Shown piece after piece: positions 15,181 to 22,646 of a DNA stretch of 64,000 nt (its first letter is position 1; the number at the start of each line of letters is the position of its first letter). The stretch is taken from assembly GCF_009932375.1 (NCBI RefSeq), contig NZ_BLJG01000044.1, positions 57,069 through 121,068 on the forward strand, read 5' to 3'. The position numbers were made by a program, and so were the translations under genes. Under the pieces are notes generated by a model. The model was not told the origin of the DNA and searched no databases. It saw nothing but the letters and a program-made list of their open reading frames with translations. Source of the DNA: Pseudomonas juntendi. GTDB taxonomy: Bacteria > Pseudomonadota > Gammaproteobacteria > Pseudomonadales > Pseudomonadaceae.

Positions 15181-15993
15181 TCACGCAGGTACAGCGCGGC
15201 GCCGTCGGGACGTCTCCGCGCCGATCACGCTCACATCGATCAGACGCCAGCGCCCGTCGTCGATGAGCCGCTCCAGCACTTCGCCGAGCATGTCGAAATA
15301 CACCTCGTCGTGCCGAACGACCAACTCGCCGTCGCGGCACAGCTCCACCGCATAGGTATCGCTGCCGCGCTGGTAGAGGATCGTCACCCGACCGTCGAAC
15401 TTCGCGGTCGAAACCGTGAAACTGATCGCCGGAGGCGTTTCGATGATCTTGGCCGGCTTCGGATCGACCCAGGTGAAGTCGTGGGCGCCCGCATCGACCA
15501 GCATGTGGGTGATGCGCCGGAACCCGTCGGGCGCCGACATTTCCTCCAACTGCTCGATGAGCTGACCCAGTTCCATACACTGCGGCTCGGGAATGGGCAG
15601 CTTGGCCGGCGCGGAGCCGAGGATGTGTGTCTTGACGGTGTAGGGAGTGCCGTCGGACATCATCTCGGTGCGCTCTTCTGGCGTGTCCGCACGCAGACCG
15701 TCGAAACGACGACGGGCATAGGGTTGGACATGCACCTTGGTGCCCTCGCTGGGAATGCTGGTCACCAGGTTGGGATCGAGTACCGCGAACTCGCTGGGCT
15801 TGAGCTTGACGACGATGGCGTCCTCGCTGGCTGCGACCACCTTGCCGTCGAAGGGCTGGGGATCGATGACAAAGCCCAGTGTCGAGGACTGTGGCTGATC
15901 ATCGAACACGCGGTACTTGAACGACCGCACGTTGCGGGGCACATGGCCTGCGACCAGCGAAGGCATCAGGGTCTTGATAAGAGAGCGATCCAT
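15181..15993 (-). CDS. Hypothetical ICE protein
   Basis: A 270-residue protein I cannot assign. It starts MDRSLIKTLMPSLVAGHVPR, has a beta-rich middle (VHVQPYARRRFDG) and an acidic stretch, and ends with an Arg-rich tail (ETSRRRRAVPA). No signal peptide or membrane helix is seen. ATG 15993 follows AAGGAG; the longer frame upstream runs over leader copy 8 and module copy B. It has its own leader and its own terminator and looks monocistronic. Confidence 0.75.
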   Translation of the reverse strand: MDRSLIKTLMPSLVAGHVPRNVRSFKYRVFDDQPQSSTLGFVIDPQPFDGKVVAASEDAIVVKLKPSEFAVLDPNLVTSIPSEGTKVHVQPYARRRFDGLRADTPEERTEMMSDGTPYTVKTHILGSAPAKLPIPEPQCMELGQLIEQLEEMSAPDGFRRITHMLVDAGAHDFTWVDPKPAKIIETPPAISFTVSTAKFDGRVTILYQRGSDTYAVELCRDGELVVRHDEVYFDMLGEVLERLIDDGRWRLIDVSVIGAETSRRRRAVPA

Positions 15994-16013
15994 GTGAATC
16001 TCCTTGAGGAAGA

Positions 16014-16060
16014 ACAAGGGATTCCCCGCCCGCAAGGGAGAGGTCCCTTGTGGGTGAATG
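16014..16060 (-). promoter_or_regulatory. Two-tier hairpin leader, copy 8
   Basis: Minus strand: TTCACCCA, outer arm CAAGGGA, an inner GC hairpin around CTCCC and GGGCGGG, outer arm TCCCTTG (perfect 7 bp). AAGGAG and the ATG follow. Confidence 0.65.
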
Positions 16061-16109
16061 GGCGCGATGCGTCCGTAGGAAGAAACAACCAGCACGGTTT
16101 CCCGCGCTT

Positions 16110-16169
16110 GCAGCCTTGAAGGTCTTGACTGCCTGGGCATGTGTCGGCAACGCCGACGAACATGGGGCA
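16110..16169. other. Covarying two-hairpin intergenic module, copy B
   Basis: Plus strand: GCAGCC opposite GACTGC forms the first stem. Then GGCATGT and GTCGGC-AAC-GCCGAC, closed by ACATGG. The inner stem GTCGGC/GCCGAC replaces GCTGAC/GTCAGC of copy A, so pairing is conserved and sequence is not. Confidence 0.65.
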
Positions 16170-16244
16170 AGGATGGCCCTTGAGTGAGCCGCCTGCGCTC
16201 AGGAAACCGCACCGCGCCGCACCCGCTTTCCTGCGTCGCGACAA

Positions 16245-16267
16245 GAAAAGGCCCCTCGAAAGGGGCT
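16245..16267 (-). terminator. Intrinsic terminator after the 92-residue hypothetical gene
   Basis: Minus strand: AGCCCC-TTTCGA-GGGGCC followed by TTTTCTT, just past the stop at 16274. Confidence 0.8.
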
Positions 16268-16273
16268 GGGTGG

Positions 16274-16552
16274 TCAGGCTTGGTACACGAAGTAGTGTTC
16301 GCGCTGGCGTGGAAAGAACACGTGCTTCCACGTGTCACCGCCGGTGTTACCACCGTCGAAGACAACCATTTCGTAGGCATCAATGTCGGTGTCTGCCAGA
16401 TCGGCGCTGGCTAGATGGCGCATGTGCAGCATGCCGCTCAAGCGCTCGAATACCAGGATCTGGCCGATGGCGTCGTCCTGGCTCATGGCGTTGACGCAGG
16501 CTCCAAGCTGATGCTCGAAGTCGCGTGCGGGCGAGATGAGGTCGGGGAACAT
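16274..16552 (-). CDS. Small hypothetical ICE protein
   Basis: A 92-residue soluble protein, acidic in its first half (LADTDIDAYEMVVFDGGN) and ending with aromatic residues (HYFVYQA). No known family is recognised. It is preceded by leader copy 9 with TAGGAG before the ATG, and followed by its own terminator. Small size lowers certainty, but frame, Shine-Dalgarno sequence, leader and terminator agree. Confidence 0.65.
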   Translation of the reverse strand: MFPDLISPARDFEHQLGACVNAMSQDDAIGQILVFERLSGMLHMRHLASADLADTDIDAYEMVVFDGGNTGGDTWKHVFFPRQREHYFVYQA

Positions 16553-16571
16553 AAAGTGCTCCTATGAAATA

Positions 16572-16615
16572 GGACCAGCCTGGCTCCCAGAAAGGAGACG
16601 GGCTGGCATGGAGGG
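16572..16615 (-). promoter_or_regulatory. Two-tier hairpin leader, copy 9
   Basis: Minus strand: CCTCCATG, outer arm CCAGCC, inner hairpin CTCC-TTTCT-GGGAG, outer arm GGCTGG. TAGGAG and the ATG follow. Confidence 0.65.
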
Positions 16616-16646
16616 CAAAGAGGAAGGTGGGCGCGTGGTGTGTTTG

Positions 16647-17384
16647 CTAGGACTCGGCCAGCGGCAGGCCCAGCAACACGGGCGCGTCGGCGTCGAGGAT
16701 GAGGATGCGCACATCGGCCTGGCCAGCCAGTTCCAGGATGTTCGCCAGGTCGTCGGGCATGCCCTTGCTGCGGTGCTCCTGCCGAAGCTGCTCGGCGCTG
16801 ATGCCATCGGCGTACTCCAGGTTCTTGTCCGTCCAGGGCGTGGAGATCAGCTTGACGCCGATCGCCGGGCTGTACGGAACCCGAAAGGCGATGAACAAAA
16901 AGGCCTCCGGCGTGGCAAGGTCCGCCAGATTGGCGAGGTACTGGCCGGTTTCCGGGCTGATGTGTGCGCTGCTGATCTCCCAGCATCGGCTGTAGTAGCC
17001 GGTCTCGAAACTCAGGCGCCGCACAACTTCCCGCGCGGCCTCAACCGAATAGCTGTCACCAACGTGGATCAGGCGACCGTCGAAGTCCTCGCCATGAATG
17101 GCATAGACCACGGCACCGATCACGCCTTCGCCGTTAACACCTTCATCGGCATCGCATTCGGCCAGTACCTCGGCACTCACAGGTTCAGAGCCGTTCGTGA
17201 CCACCGCGAAATCGCTGATGACGATGCAGGACGATGAAATCAGTTCCTGGTCGGACAGGTGTTGCTGGCTCGGGTGGATATTTCGCCAGACAGGCGGGCT
17301 TCCGTCCTCGTAGCTGATGGACAGCGTGCGGACGATTTTCAAATTCCAGTAGCCGCGAACAAAGGGATTGGGATTCTGAGACAT
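16647..17384 (-). CDS. Hypothetical ICE protein (possibly DUF5983-related)
   Basis: A 245-residue soluble protein. The N-terminal half is beta-rich (YWNLKIVRTLSISYEDG and SSCIVISDFAVVTNG). The C-terminal half starts with CWEISSAHISPETGQYLANL, which resembles what I recall of DUF5983 (a WxISxAH-type motif); this link is weak. It ends DADAPVLLGLPLAES. ATG 17384 follows CTGGAG and leader copy 10. No function can be stated. Confidence 0.75.
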   Translation of the reverse strand: MSQNPNPFVRGYWNLKIVRTLSISYEDGSPPVWRNIHPSQQHLSDQELISSSCIVISDFAVVTNGSEPVSAEVLAECDADEGVNGEGVIGAVVYAIHGEDFDGRLIHVGDSYSVEAAREVVRRLSFETGYYSRCWEISSAHISPETGQYLANLADLATPEAFLFIAFRVPYSPAIGVKLISTPWTDKNLEYADGISAEQLRQEHRSKGMPDDLANILELAGQADVRILILDADAPVLLGLPLAES

Positions 17385-17407
17385 GGGGACGCTCCAGATT
17401 GAATAAT

Positions 17408-17449
17408 GGAGCCAATTCCCGCCACCGGGAATTGGACCCGGTGGGTTGA
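17408..17449 (-). promoter_or_regulatory. Hairpin leader, copy 10
   Basis: Minus strand: TCAACCCACC, GGGT, then a perfect 9-bp stem CCAATTCCC / GGGAATTGG, closed by GCTCC. CTGGAG and the ATG follow. The preface is nearly identical to copy 3 while the stem is entirely different. Confidence 0.65.
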
Positions 17450-17525
17450 AAGGGGAAAATGCGTCAGGCAGAGGTGATCGTTGGCTTTGATTCAGCCGCC
17501 TTACGCTGGGCAACGGAAAGGAAAT

Positions 17526-17559
17526 CGAGGGACATGACCGTGTAGGTGCATGTCCCTCG
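17526..17559 (-). terminator. Strong hairpin after the 130-residue hypothetical gene
   Basis: A perfect 11-bp stem, CGAGGGACATG with its complement, around a 12-base loop. On the minus strand it is followed by ATTTCCTTTCC, a weak T-tract. It probably ends the two-gene unit upstream. Confidence 0.6.
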
Positions 17560-17596
17560 TGGGGAACGAAAAGACGGGGGTGTGCCAGAAACGGGC

Positions 17597-17989
17597 TCAC
17601 CAGCCGCTGTAGTTCAGCATCAAGTCGGCAATGACCTGGCGGCGTTCCAGGTCGAGACCGTCGAAATCCGACAGCCCGTGGAAATGGCAGCGTTTGAGCA
17701 TGGCACCGCCCTCGTGCGCGTTGTAGAAGCTGACCATGGCGGACAGAAACATGCGTTGCCCGCTGCTCAGGACACCGAGGGCATCGTTGAGCCGCAGCAT
17801 GTTGGGACGCAGATCCCACTTGCTTTTGGCCTGGTTCAGGCCGTCACGGGTGCCGTCGCCGAACCATTCGGGGCCAGCGATCTCGGCACCACGCTTCCAG
17901 GCCTCGAAGAAGGCTTGGGGCGCGGCAGCGAAATGCTGCTCTTCCCGCATGATCTGATCGACGACTTCCTGCGGCAGCAGTTGATTCAT
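17597..17989 (-). CDS. Hypothetical ICE protein
   Basis: A 130-residue, mostly helical soluble protein with a conserved-looking centre (RLNDALGVLSSGQRMFLSAM) and a terminal ADLMLNYSGW. I recognise no family. It starts 21 bp after the preceding small gene, without a leader of its own, so the two form one operon under leader copy 11. TGGAGG precedes the ATG. Confidence 0.75.
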   Translation of the reverse strand: MNQLLPQEVVDQIMREEQHFAAAPQAFFEAWKRGAEIAGPEWFGDGTRDGLNQAKSKWDLRPNMLRLNDALGVLSSGQRMFLSAMVSFYNAHEGGAMLKRCHFHGLSDFDGLDLERRQVIADLMLNYSGW

Positions 17990-18010
17990 GGCGTGATTCC
18001 TCCAGTTGGA

Positions 18011-18223
18011 TCAGGGAATGGCGAGCTGGGACCAGCCGCCTCTTTCGAGGGCACGTTGAGCCGCCGCATGGCTGCGGAAGTACTCGTGCGATTCCCGCGA
18101 AACGGGACCTTCGGTATCGCGCGTGCCGATGTAGTGGCCGGCGGCGCTTTGCAGGACTTCGAGCGGCAGGAACTTGCCGCAATAGGTCAAGGCCAACTGG
18201 CTGAAAGAGGCTTTGTGGGACAT
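18011..18223 (-). CDS. Small hypothetical ICE protein
   Basis: A 70-residue protein, MSHKASFSQLALTYCGKFLP, then GHYIGTRDTEGPVSRESHEY and a helical end. The Met at 18223 follows AAGGAA; an upstream in-frame Met would put the start within the leader hairpin. First gene of a two-gene unit. No family is recognised. Confidence 0.65.
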   Translation of the reverse strand: MSHKASFSQLALTYCGKFLPLEVLQSAAGHYIGTRDTEGPVSRESHEYFRSHAAAQRALERGGWSQLAIP

Positions 18224-18243
18224 GGGTAGGTTCCTTGGAAAAG

Positions 18244-18289
18244 CGAGGCCTTGTCCCTCACGGGATGGCAGCTCCCGCACGCGGTGGAT
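18244..18289 (-). promoter_or_regulatory. Two-tier hairpin leader, copy 11
   Basis: Minus strand: TATCCACCGCG, outer GGGAG and GCC segments, inner hairpin TCCC-GTGA-GGGA, outer GGC and CTC. AAGGAA and the ATG follow. The outer stem is imperfect. Confidence 0.5.
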
Positions 18290-18370
18290 AAAAAGCATCG
18301 GCGTCACGGGGACGCGCGTCCGCAGACTTGATGCGATACGGACTGGCGGGTTACGCGGGAAGAACCCGCG

Positions 18371-18428
18371 GCAGCCTGGAACCCATGGCTGCTGGCATGT
18401 GCTGACGAATCAGCGAACATGCGGGCAG
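18371..18428. other. Covarying two-hairpin intergenic module, copy C
   Basis: Plus strand: GCAGCC pairs with GGCTGC. Then GCATGT and GCTGA-CGAA-TCAGC, closed by ACATGC, giving a nested stem. The 330-bp spacer 18,224-18,553 contains no gene and holds only this module, leader copy 11 and a terminator. Confidence 0.65.
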
Positions 18429-18501
18429 CTTCATGCGGGGGCCGCGCTGCGTCAGTTGCAAAACGGCATTCGGCCCAGCCCGGATTGATCGGCGCAGAGA
18501 C

Positions 18502-18526
18502 AGAAAACCCGCATCGAGTGCGGGTT
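18502..18526 (-). terminator. Intrinsic terminator after the 81-residue hypothetical gene
   Basis: Minus strand: AACCCGCA pairs perfectly with TGCGGGTT around a five-base loop, followed by TTCTGT. It lies about 30 bp past the stop at 18554. Confidence 0.8.
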
Positions 18527-18553
18527 GTCAGGGTGGTGTGCGGGTGCGTTGGC

Positions 18554-18799
18554 TCACTCGGGCGCGTCGCCCAGGACATGCTGCTTCCACAGGGCGAATG
18601 CCTCGTCCTGTCCCAGTTCGGCCAGGACCACAATGGGCTGCTCCTGCCGCGCACGCAGCGAAGCGAAATACGCCTTACGGTCGGCGATGGCCTTGAGGTT
18701 GATGCCATCGATAAACAGCAGCTTGCCGCCCTTGATGAACAGCACCTTGTTGCCAAGGTCGCGCTCGAATGCGGCTCGTACTTTCTCCGGTTGTTGCAT
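18554..18799 (-). CDS. Small hypothetical ICE protein
   Basis: An 81-residue protein, MQQPEKVRAAFERDLGNKVL, then a short repeated beta pattern (VLFIKGGKLLFIDGINLKAI) and a helical acidic end (LGQDEAFALWKQHVLGDAPE). No family is recognised. ATG 18799 is preceded by AGGAAAC at a fair distance. The frame extends 35 codons upstream over a stem-loop region and is not used. Confidence 0.65.
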   Translation of the reverse strand: MQQPEKVRAAFERDLGNKVLFIKGGKLLFIDGINLKAIADRKAYFASLRARQEQPIVVLAELGQDEAFALWKQHVLGDAPE

Positions 18800-19322
18800 G
18801 CGTCGGTTTCCTGTTGCTGTGGCCGGCCATTGGCTCGGAACGTTGATCGACGAGATAAAGGAGCCGAAGGCTCGCTGACCTTCGGCTCGGGAGGAAATAA
18901 CCACCCGTGGGCTGTTGCAGGCCCGGTCGTCGCTAGAACCGTCTGCTCATCAGCAATCACACCCGGCCCATGTCGTGGCTGGGGCCGGCATCGTCTGGCG
19001 CACATCCGCGCACAAAGGGAGCCCGTTTTTGCGCCGGTGGGCGCCGGCACCGAATACCGCTGACCACAAAGGGTCTCCGGGTGGCTCGCGCTGCCTGGCA
19101 AGCCATCGGGGGACCCTTCGCAGTGGGCGGGAGAAACACAGACCAGCAGAACACGGGGGAGACGGTTCGCGGAAAAGATACCTTCAGGTCCCGCAGCCGG
19201 GGACGGCTGGACGGGACGCGCACACGGACAAGAAGGCGTTGCGCGCTGGGCGACCCGCAGGGGCGTGCGGGACACGGGCCACGCCTTTGAAACAGGGTGC
19301 GGCCCACGGGAAACGGAGTCGG
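18800..19322. other. 523-bp intergenic region between topB and the leader-bearing block
   Basis: No gene is supported. A perfect 10-bp stem (GAGCCGAAGG with its complement, about 18,850-18,877) lies upstream of the 81-residue gene, with CTTTAT after it on the minus strand. GC-rich short inverted repeats continue towards topB. The region should contain the topB terminator and the promoter of the next unit; neither is obvious by eye. Confidence 0.6.
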
Positions 19323-21335
19323 TCAGGCGCCTTTGCGGCCGCTGCTACGCGAGCGCGAAGCGCCACGCTTGGGCGTACCGGATTCGACCGGCAGCGTGCC
19401 TTTGCAGTCTGGGTAGCGACTGCACGACCAGAATGGGCCGCTCTTGCCGGTGCGCTGGCGCGTCGCTGCGCCGCACTGCGGGCATGCTGGCCCATGGGAA
19501 AGCTTGATGGACAGGGACACGCAGCCGTACTGCGCGATCAACTGAGAAATCCAGGCGGCCTGCTTGCTGAGGAATACGTCCAGGGTGAGCTGTCCGGCCT
19601 CGATCATGTCGAGCGCCTGCTCCCACACCGCTGTGGTGCCGGGGTCTGCAATCGCTGCGGGCACGGCGTCGATCAGCGTGAACGCCGCATCCGATGCGCG
19701 AATGGAGCGGCCCTTCTTCACGATGTAGCCACGGGCGATCAGCACGCTGATGATGTTGGCCCGCGTCGCCTCGGTGCCGATGCCCGTTGTGTCTTTGAGC
19801 TTCTGTTTCAGACGCGGGTCGGTTACGAAACGCGCAACGCCCTTCATCGATTTGACCAGTTCGCCCTGGGTATAGGGCTTGGGCGGCATCGTCTTGAGCG
19901 CCTTGATCTCGACCTCGGCCACCTGGCACGCCAGGCCCTCACGCAGCGGGGGCAGCACCTGGCTGCGCGCTGCGGCGTCGCCGTCCTCATCCGCTTGCGG
20001 CTCGACCAGCACCAAACGCCAACCCTTGATGACCACCTGTTTACCGGTGGCCGCCAGCATCTGCTGCCCGCAGGAAAACTCAGCCACGGTACGGTCGAAC
20101 TCGTGGTGCGGTAGGAACTGCGCCAGGTAATGCGCCCGGATCAGCCGGTACACCGCCAGTTCCTTCTCGCTCAGAGCAGAGAGGTTCGCGGGTTCGAGCG
20201 TCGGAATGATGCCATGGTGCGCCGTGACCTTGCCGTCGTTCCAGGCGCGCGAACGCTGGGAGCGGTCGAGCTGACCCATGATCGGGCGCAGCGACGGGTC
20301 GGTCTTGAGCAGGCTGTCCAGGACGGCGGGCACCTCGGCAAACATGCTTTCGGGCAGGTAGCCGGAGTCCGAGCGTGGGTAGGTCGTGGCCTTGTAGGTT
20401 TCGTACAGCGCCTGGGCGATCTCCAGCGTTTCCTGTACGTCCAGCCCGAGCTGCCTGGAACAGACCTCCTGAAGCGTCCCCAGATCGAACAGCAGCGGCG
20501 GGCCTTCGCGCACGCGCTCGGTCTCGATCGACACCACCTGGACGCTGCCCGCAGCGCGAATCTGCTGCGCCGCCTGCTGGGCGACCGGCTGTTGCAGGCA
20601 ACGACCGGCGTCGTCGGTGCAGCCATCGGGCGCAACCCACAGCGCGGCGAAAGCCTGACCCTCTGCGGACAGAGACACGTCGATGCCCCAGAACGGCACC
20701 GACTTGAAAGCCGCGATTTCGCGGTCGCGGTCCACGACCAGCTTCAGGGTCGGGGTCTGGACACGTCCGACCGACAGCACGCCGTCGTAGCCTGCTTGCC
20801 GCCCGAGCACAGTGAAAAGTCTGCTGAGGTTCATGCCGACGAGCCAGTCTGCCCGCGAACGCGCCAGCGCCGAGTAATACATCGGCAGCGTATCGGACGA
20901 CGGTCGCAGCTTGCCGAGCGCGGTGCGGATCGACGCATCGTTGAGTGCCGATAGCCACAAACGCTCGATGGGACCACGGTAGCCGCACAGGTCGATGATC
21001 TCGCGGGCAATCAGCTCGCCCTCGCGGTCGGCATCGGTGGCGATGACGAGATGGGTCGCCTTCGCCAGAAGCGCCTTGACGACCTTGAATTGCGTGGCGG
21101 TCTTGGGTTTGACCTCGACCCGCCACTGCTGGGGAATGATGGGCAACTGCTCCAGCGACCAGCGCTTGAGCGCCGCGTCATAGACCTCGGGTGCTGCCGC
21201 TTCTACGAGATGGCCGATGCACCAGGTAATCGTGACGCCGGAGCCGTTGAGGCAGCCTTCACCGCGCTGCGTCGCGCCGAGAATCCGGCCAATATCCTTG
21301 CCCTGGGAGGGCTTCTCGCACAAGAACAGGCGCAT
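19323..21335 (-). CDS. topB: DNA topoisomerase III, ICE-borne
   Basis: A 670-residue type IA topoisomerase. The Toprim domain starts MRLFLCEKPSQGKDIGRIL and has the metal-binding VIATDADREGELIAREI (about residue 95). The catalytic Tyr lies in TYPRSDSGYLP (about 320). A C-terminal zinc ribbon with four Cys (ACPQCGAATRQ and WSCSRYPDCKG) and a basic tail follow. It relaxes and decatenates DNA and probably serves ICE replication or strand processing with the adjacent ssDNA-binding protein. It is a usual core gene of PAGI-2/ICEclc elements and distinct from the host topoisomerases. Confidence 0.95.
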   Translation of the reverse strand: MRLFLCEKPSQGKDIGRILGATQRGEGCLNGSGVTITWCIGHLVEAAAPEVYDAALKRWSLEQLPIIPQQWRVEVKPKTATQFKVVKALLAKATHLVIATDADREGELIAREIIDLCGYRGPIERLWLSALNDASIRTALGKLRPSSDTLPMYYSALARSRADWLVGMNLSRLFTVLGRQAGYDGVLSVGRVQTPTLKLVVDRDREIAAFKSVPFWGIDVSLSAEGQAFAALWVAPDGCTDDAGRCLQQPVAQQAAQQIRAAGSVQVVSIETERVREGPPLLFDLGTLQEVCSRQLGLDVQETLEIAQALYETYKATTYPRSDSGYLPESMFAEVPAVLDSLLKTDPSLRPIMGQLDRSQRSRAWNDGKVTAHHGIIPTLEPANLSALSEKELAVYRLIRAHYLAQFLPHHEFDRTVAEFSCGQQMLAATGKQVVIKGWRLVLVEPQADEDGDAAARSQVLPPLREGLACQVAEVEIKALKTMPPKPYTQGELVKSMKGVARFVTDPRLKQKLKDTTGIGTEATRANIISVLIARGYIVKKGRSIRASDAAFTLIDAVPAAIADPGTTAVWEQALDMIEAGQLTLDVFLSKQAAWISQLIAQYGCVSLSIKLSHGPACPQCGAATRQRTGKSGPFWSCSRYPDCKGTLPVESGTPKRGASRSRSSGRKGA

Positions 21336-21539
21336 GTCCGTCCATCCGATTTCCGTGGTTCATTGAGTTGCTGGAATCGAGGATGCCGGGCACAGCCAGG
21401 GGCGGCAGCAAACAAGTCGCAAGCGGTGGCGACCACTTTCACAGGATGGAATGGCTGGGGCGGAGATAGCGTGCAGCCGGGGTGTGCGAGCCGGGAGCCG
21501 CGATTTTCGGGAGCGCGTGGAAGCCGGTGGACGTAGATG

Positions 21540-21562
21540 GAGCTATCCCCTGGGGATAGCTC
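21540..21562. repeat. 23-bp palindrome, copy 1 (perfect)
   Basis: Arms GAGCTATCCCC and GGGGATAGCTC around a single central T, between the ssb stop and the topB start. Two further copies lie near 23.6 kb. Candidate operator or replication signal. Confidence 0.85.
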
Positions 21563-21604
21563 ACGGGTGCATGGAGCTGCGAACAGTGGCCGGCCCATGC
21601 CGGG

Positions 21605-22045
21605 TCACTTCCTACGCCGCGGCTCTTTTGGCACAGCCGGTTCCTGGGCGGCCTGGGGCTTTGCCTCCGCATCCTGCGGCTTCGGACTGAGGGTCACGGA
21701 CTCGATGCGAAACGGCAGGATGCCGACGCTGCGCGCGTTGATCTGCCAGGTCTCGCGCGGCTGATCTTCGTTGTCCGTCCAGGGCTCGCGCTCCATGCGG
21801 CCAACAACCAGGACGCGCATGCCTTTCTGGTAGAGGTTTTTCCAGTGCGCGGTGTCGCGGTGCCAGATTTCCACGGGCGCCCAGAAGCCACCGCGATCCT
21901 CGAAGTCGCCGCCTTTGGTGGGGACGGGGTTGTCGAAATACACGTTCAGCCGCAGCAAGCGCCGCGGCTCGTCGTTGCCGTTGGGGAACTCCCGGTACTC
22001 GGGCGGGGAGCCAATGTTGCCTTCGCCCCAAAAATGCGTGCTCAT
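21605..22045 (-). CDS. ssb: ICE single-stranded DNA-binding protein
   Basis: A 146-residue OB-fold protein of the ICE Ssb type (MSTHFWGEGNIGSPPEYREF, then APVEIWHRDTAHWKNLYQKG and VLVVGRMEREPWTDNEDQPR). The tail is Pro/Ala/Lys-rich and ends PKEPRRRK, so it lacks the acidic DDDIPF tip of host SSB. In the ICEclc family the ssb gene lies with the integrase-regulator gene inrR and is expressed in transfer-competent cells. It probably coats ICE single strands after transfer or during rolling-circle replication. Confidence 0.85.
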   Translation of the reverse strand: MSTHFWGEGNIGSPPEYREFPNGNDEPRRLLRLNVYFDNPVPTKGGDFEDRGGFWAPVEIWHRDTAHWKNLYQKGMRVLVVGRMEREPWTDNEDQPRETWQINARSVGILPFRIESVTLSPKPQDAEAKPQAAQEPAVPKEPRRRK

Positions 22046-22118
22046 GTTGCAATCTCCATGGTGGTTGAAATACCCGTGCTGCGTCGGTGCCGGGCGCTTG
22101 CTGGAATGATTGACGCAA

Positions 22119-22646
22119 TCACCGATCGCGCATCGCAGCGGGAATGGATGCGATCCGGCGCAGGTAGGCGTCTTCCGCCTTGGCGGCCTTGCTGGCGCAC
22201 TCCTGGGCCTGCCTGCCCAGGGTGTGCAACAGGCTGATCTGCATGTTCAGCGTGATGCGCTGAAGCTCGATCGCGTGCAGCTCGGCCAGCAGGTTGACCG
22301 GCGTGCCGGTGCTCGCCATCAATTCCTGCCACAGGGCTACGCCCATGGCTGAGCGGTCGTGCTTGCGCCAGCGCAAAAACGCTGTGCCTGCGCCAGTGGT
22401 CTGCTGGGCCAGGTCGACGGGCAGCAGGTGGAAGGGATGCCCGACTACCTGTTGCAGCACCTGCCGCTGCGCCAAGCCAATCAGCTCGTCGCGCATGGCG
22501 AAGCACTGGCTGGCCCAGGCCTCAAGATCCCCCTTACCCTTAAAAGGCTTTAAAAGGCCTTTTAGAGAGGCAGCGTGTTCCAGCTTCATGAAGGCTGCCT
22601 GTTGCAGGCCCTGGAAGTAGCGGGGTTCGCGGTTCGGATCGCTCAT
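22119..22646 (-). CDS. DUF3158-family ICE protein
   Basis: A 175-residue, mainly helical soluble protein with LEHAASLKGLLKPFKGKGDL near the N-terminus and LRWRKHDRSAMGVALWQELM in the middle. It matches DUF3158 proteins of PFGI-1-class elements. Its start overlaps the stop of the TIGR03761 gene by 4 bp, and ssb follows. One gene of this pair is the positional counterpart of ICEclc inrR, which stimulates integrase expression; I cannot say which one. Confidence 0.8.
   Translation of the reverse strand: MSDPNREPRYFQGLQQAAFMKLEHAASLKGLLKPFKGKGDLEAWASQCFAMRDELIGLAQRQVLQQVVGHPFHLLPVDLAQQTTGAGTAFLRWRKHDRSAMGVALWQELMASTGTPVNLLAELHAIELQRITLNMQISLLHTLGRQAQECASKAAKAEDAYLRRIASIPAAMRDR

Noticed and set aside
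9812..18289. CRISPR array suggested by regularly spaced hairpins
   Set aside because: Copies are hundreds to thousands of bases apart, sequences differ, and no cas genes are present.
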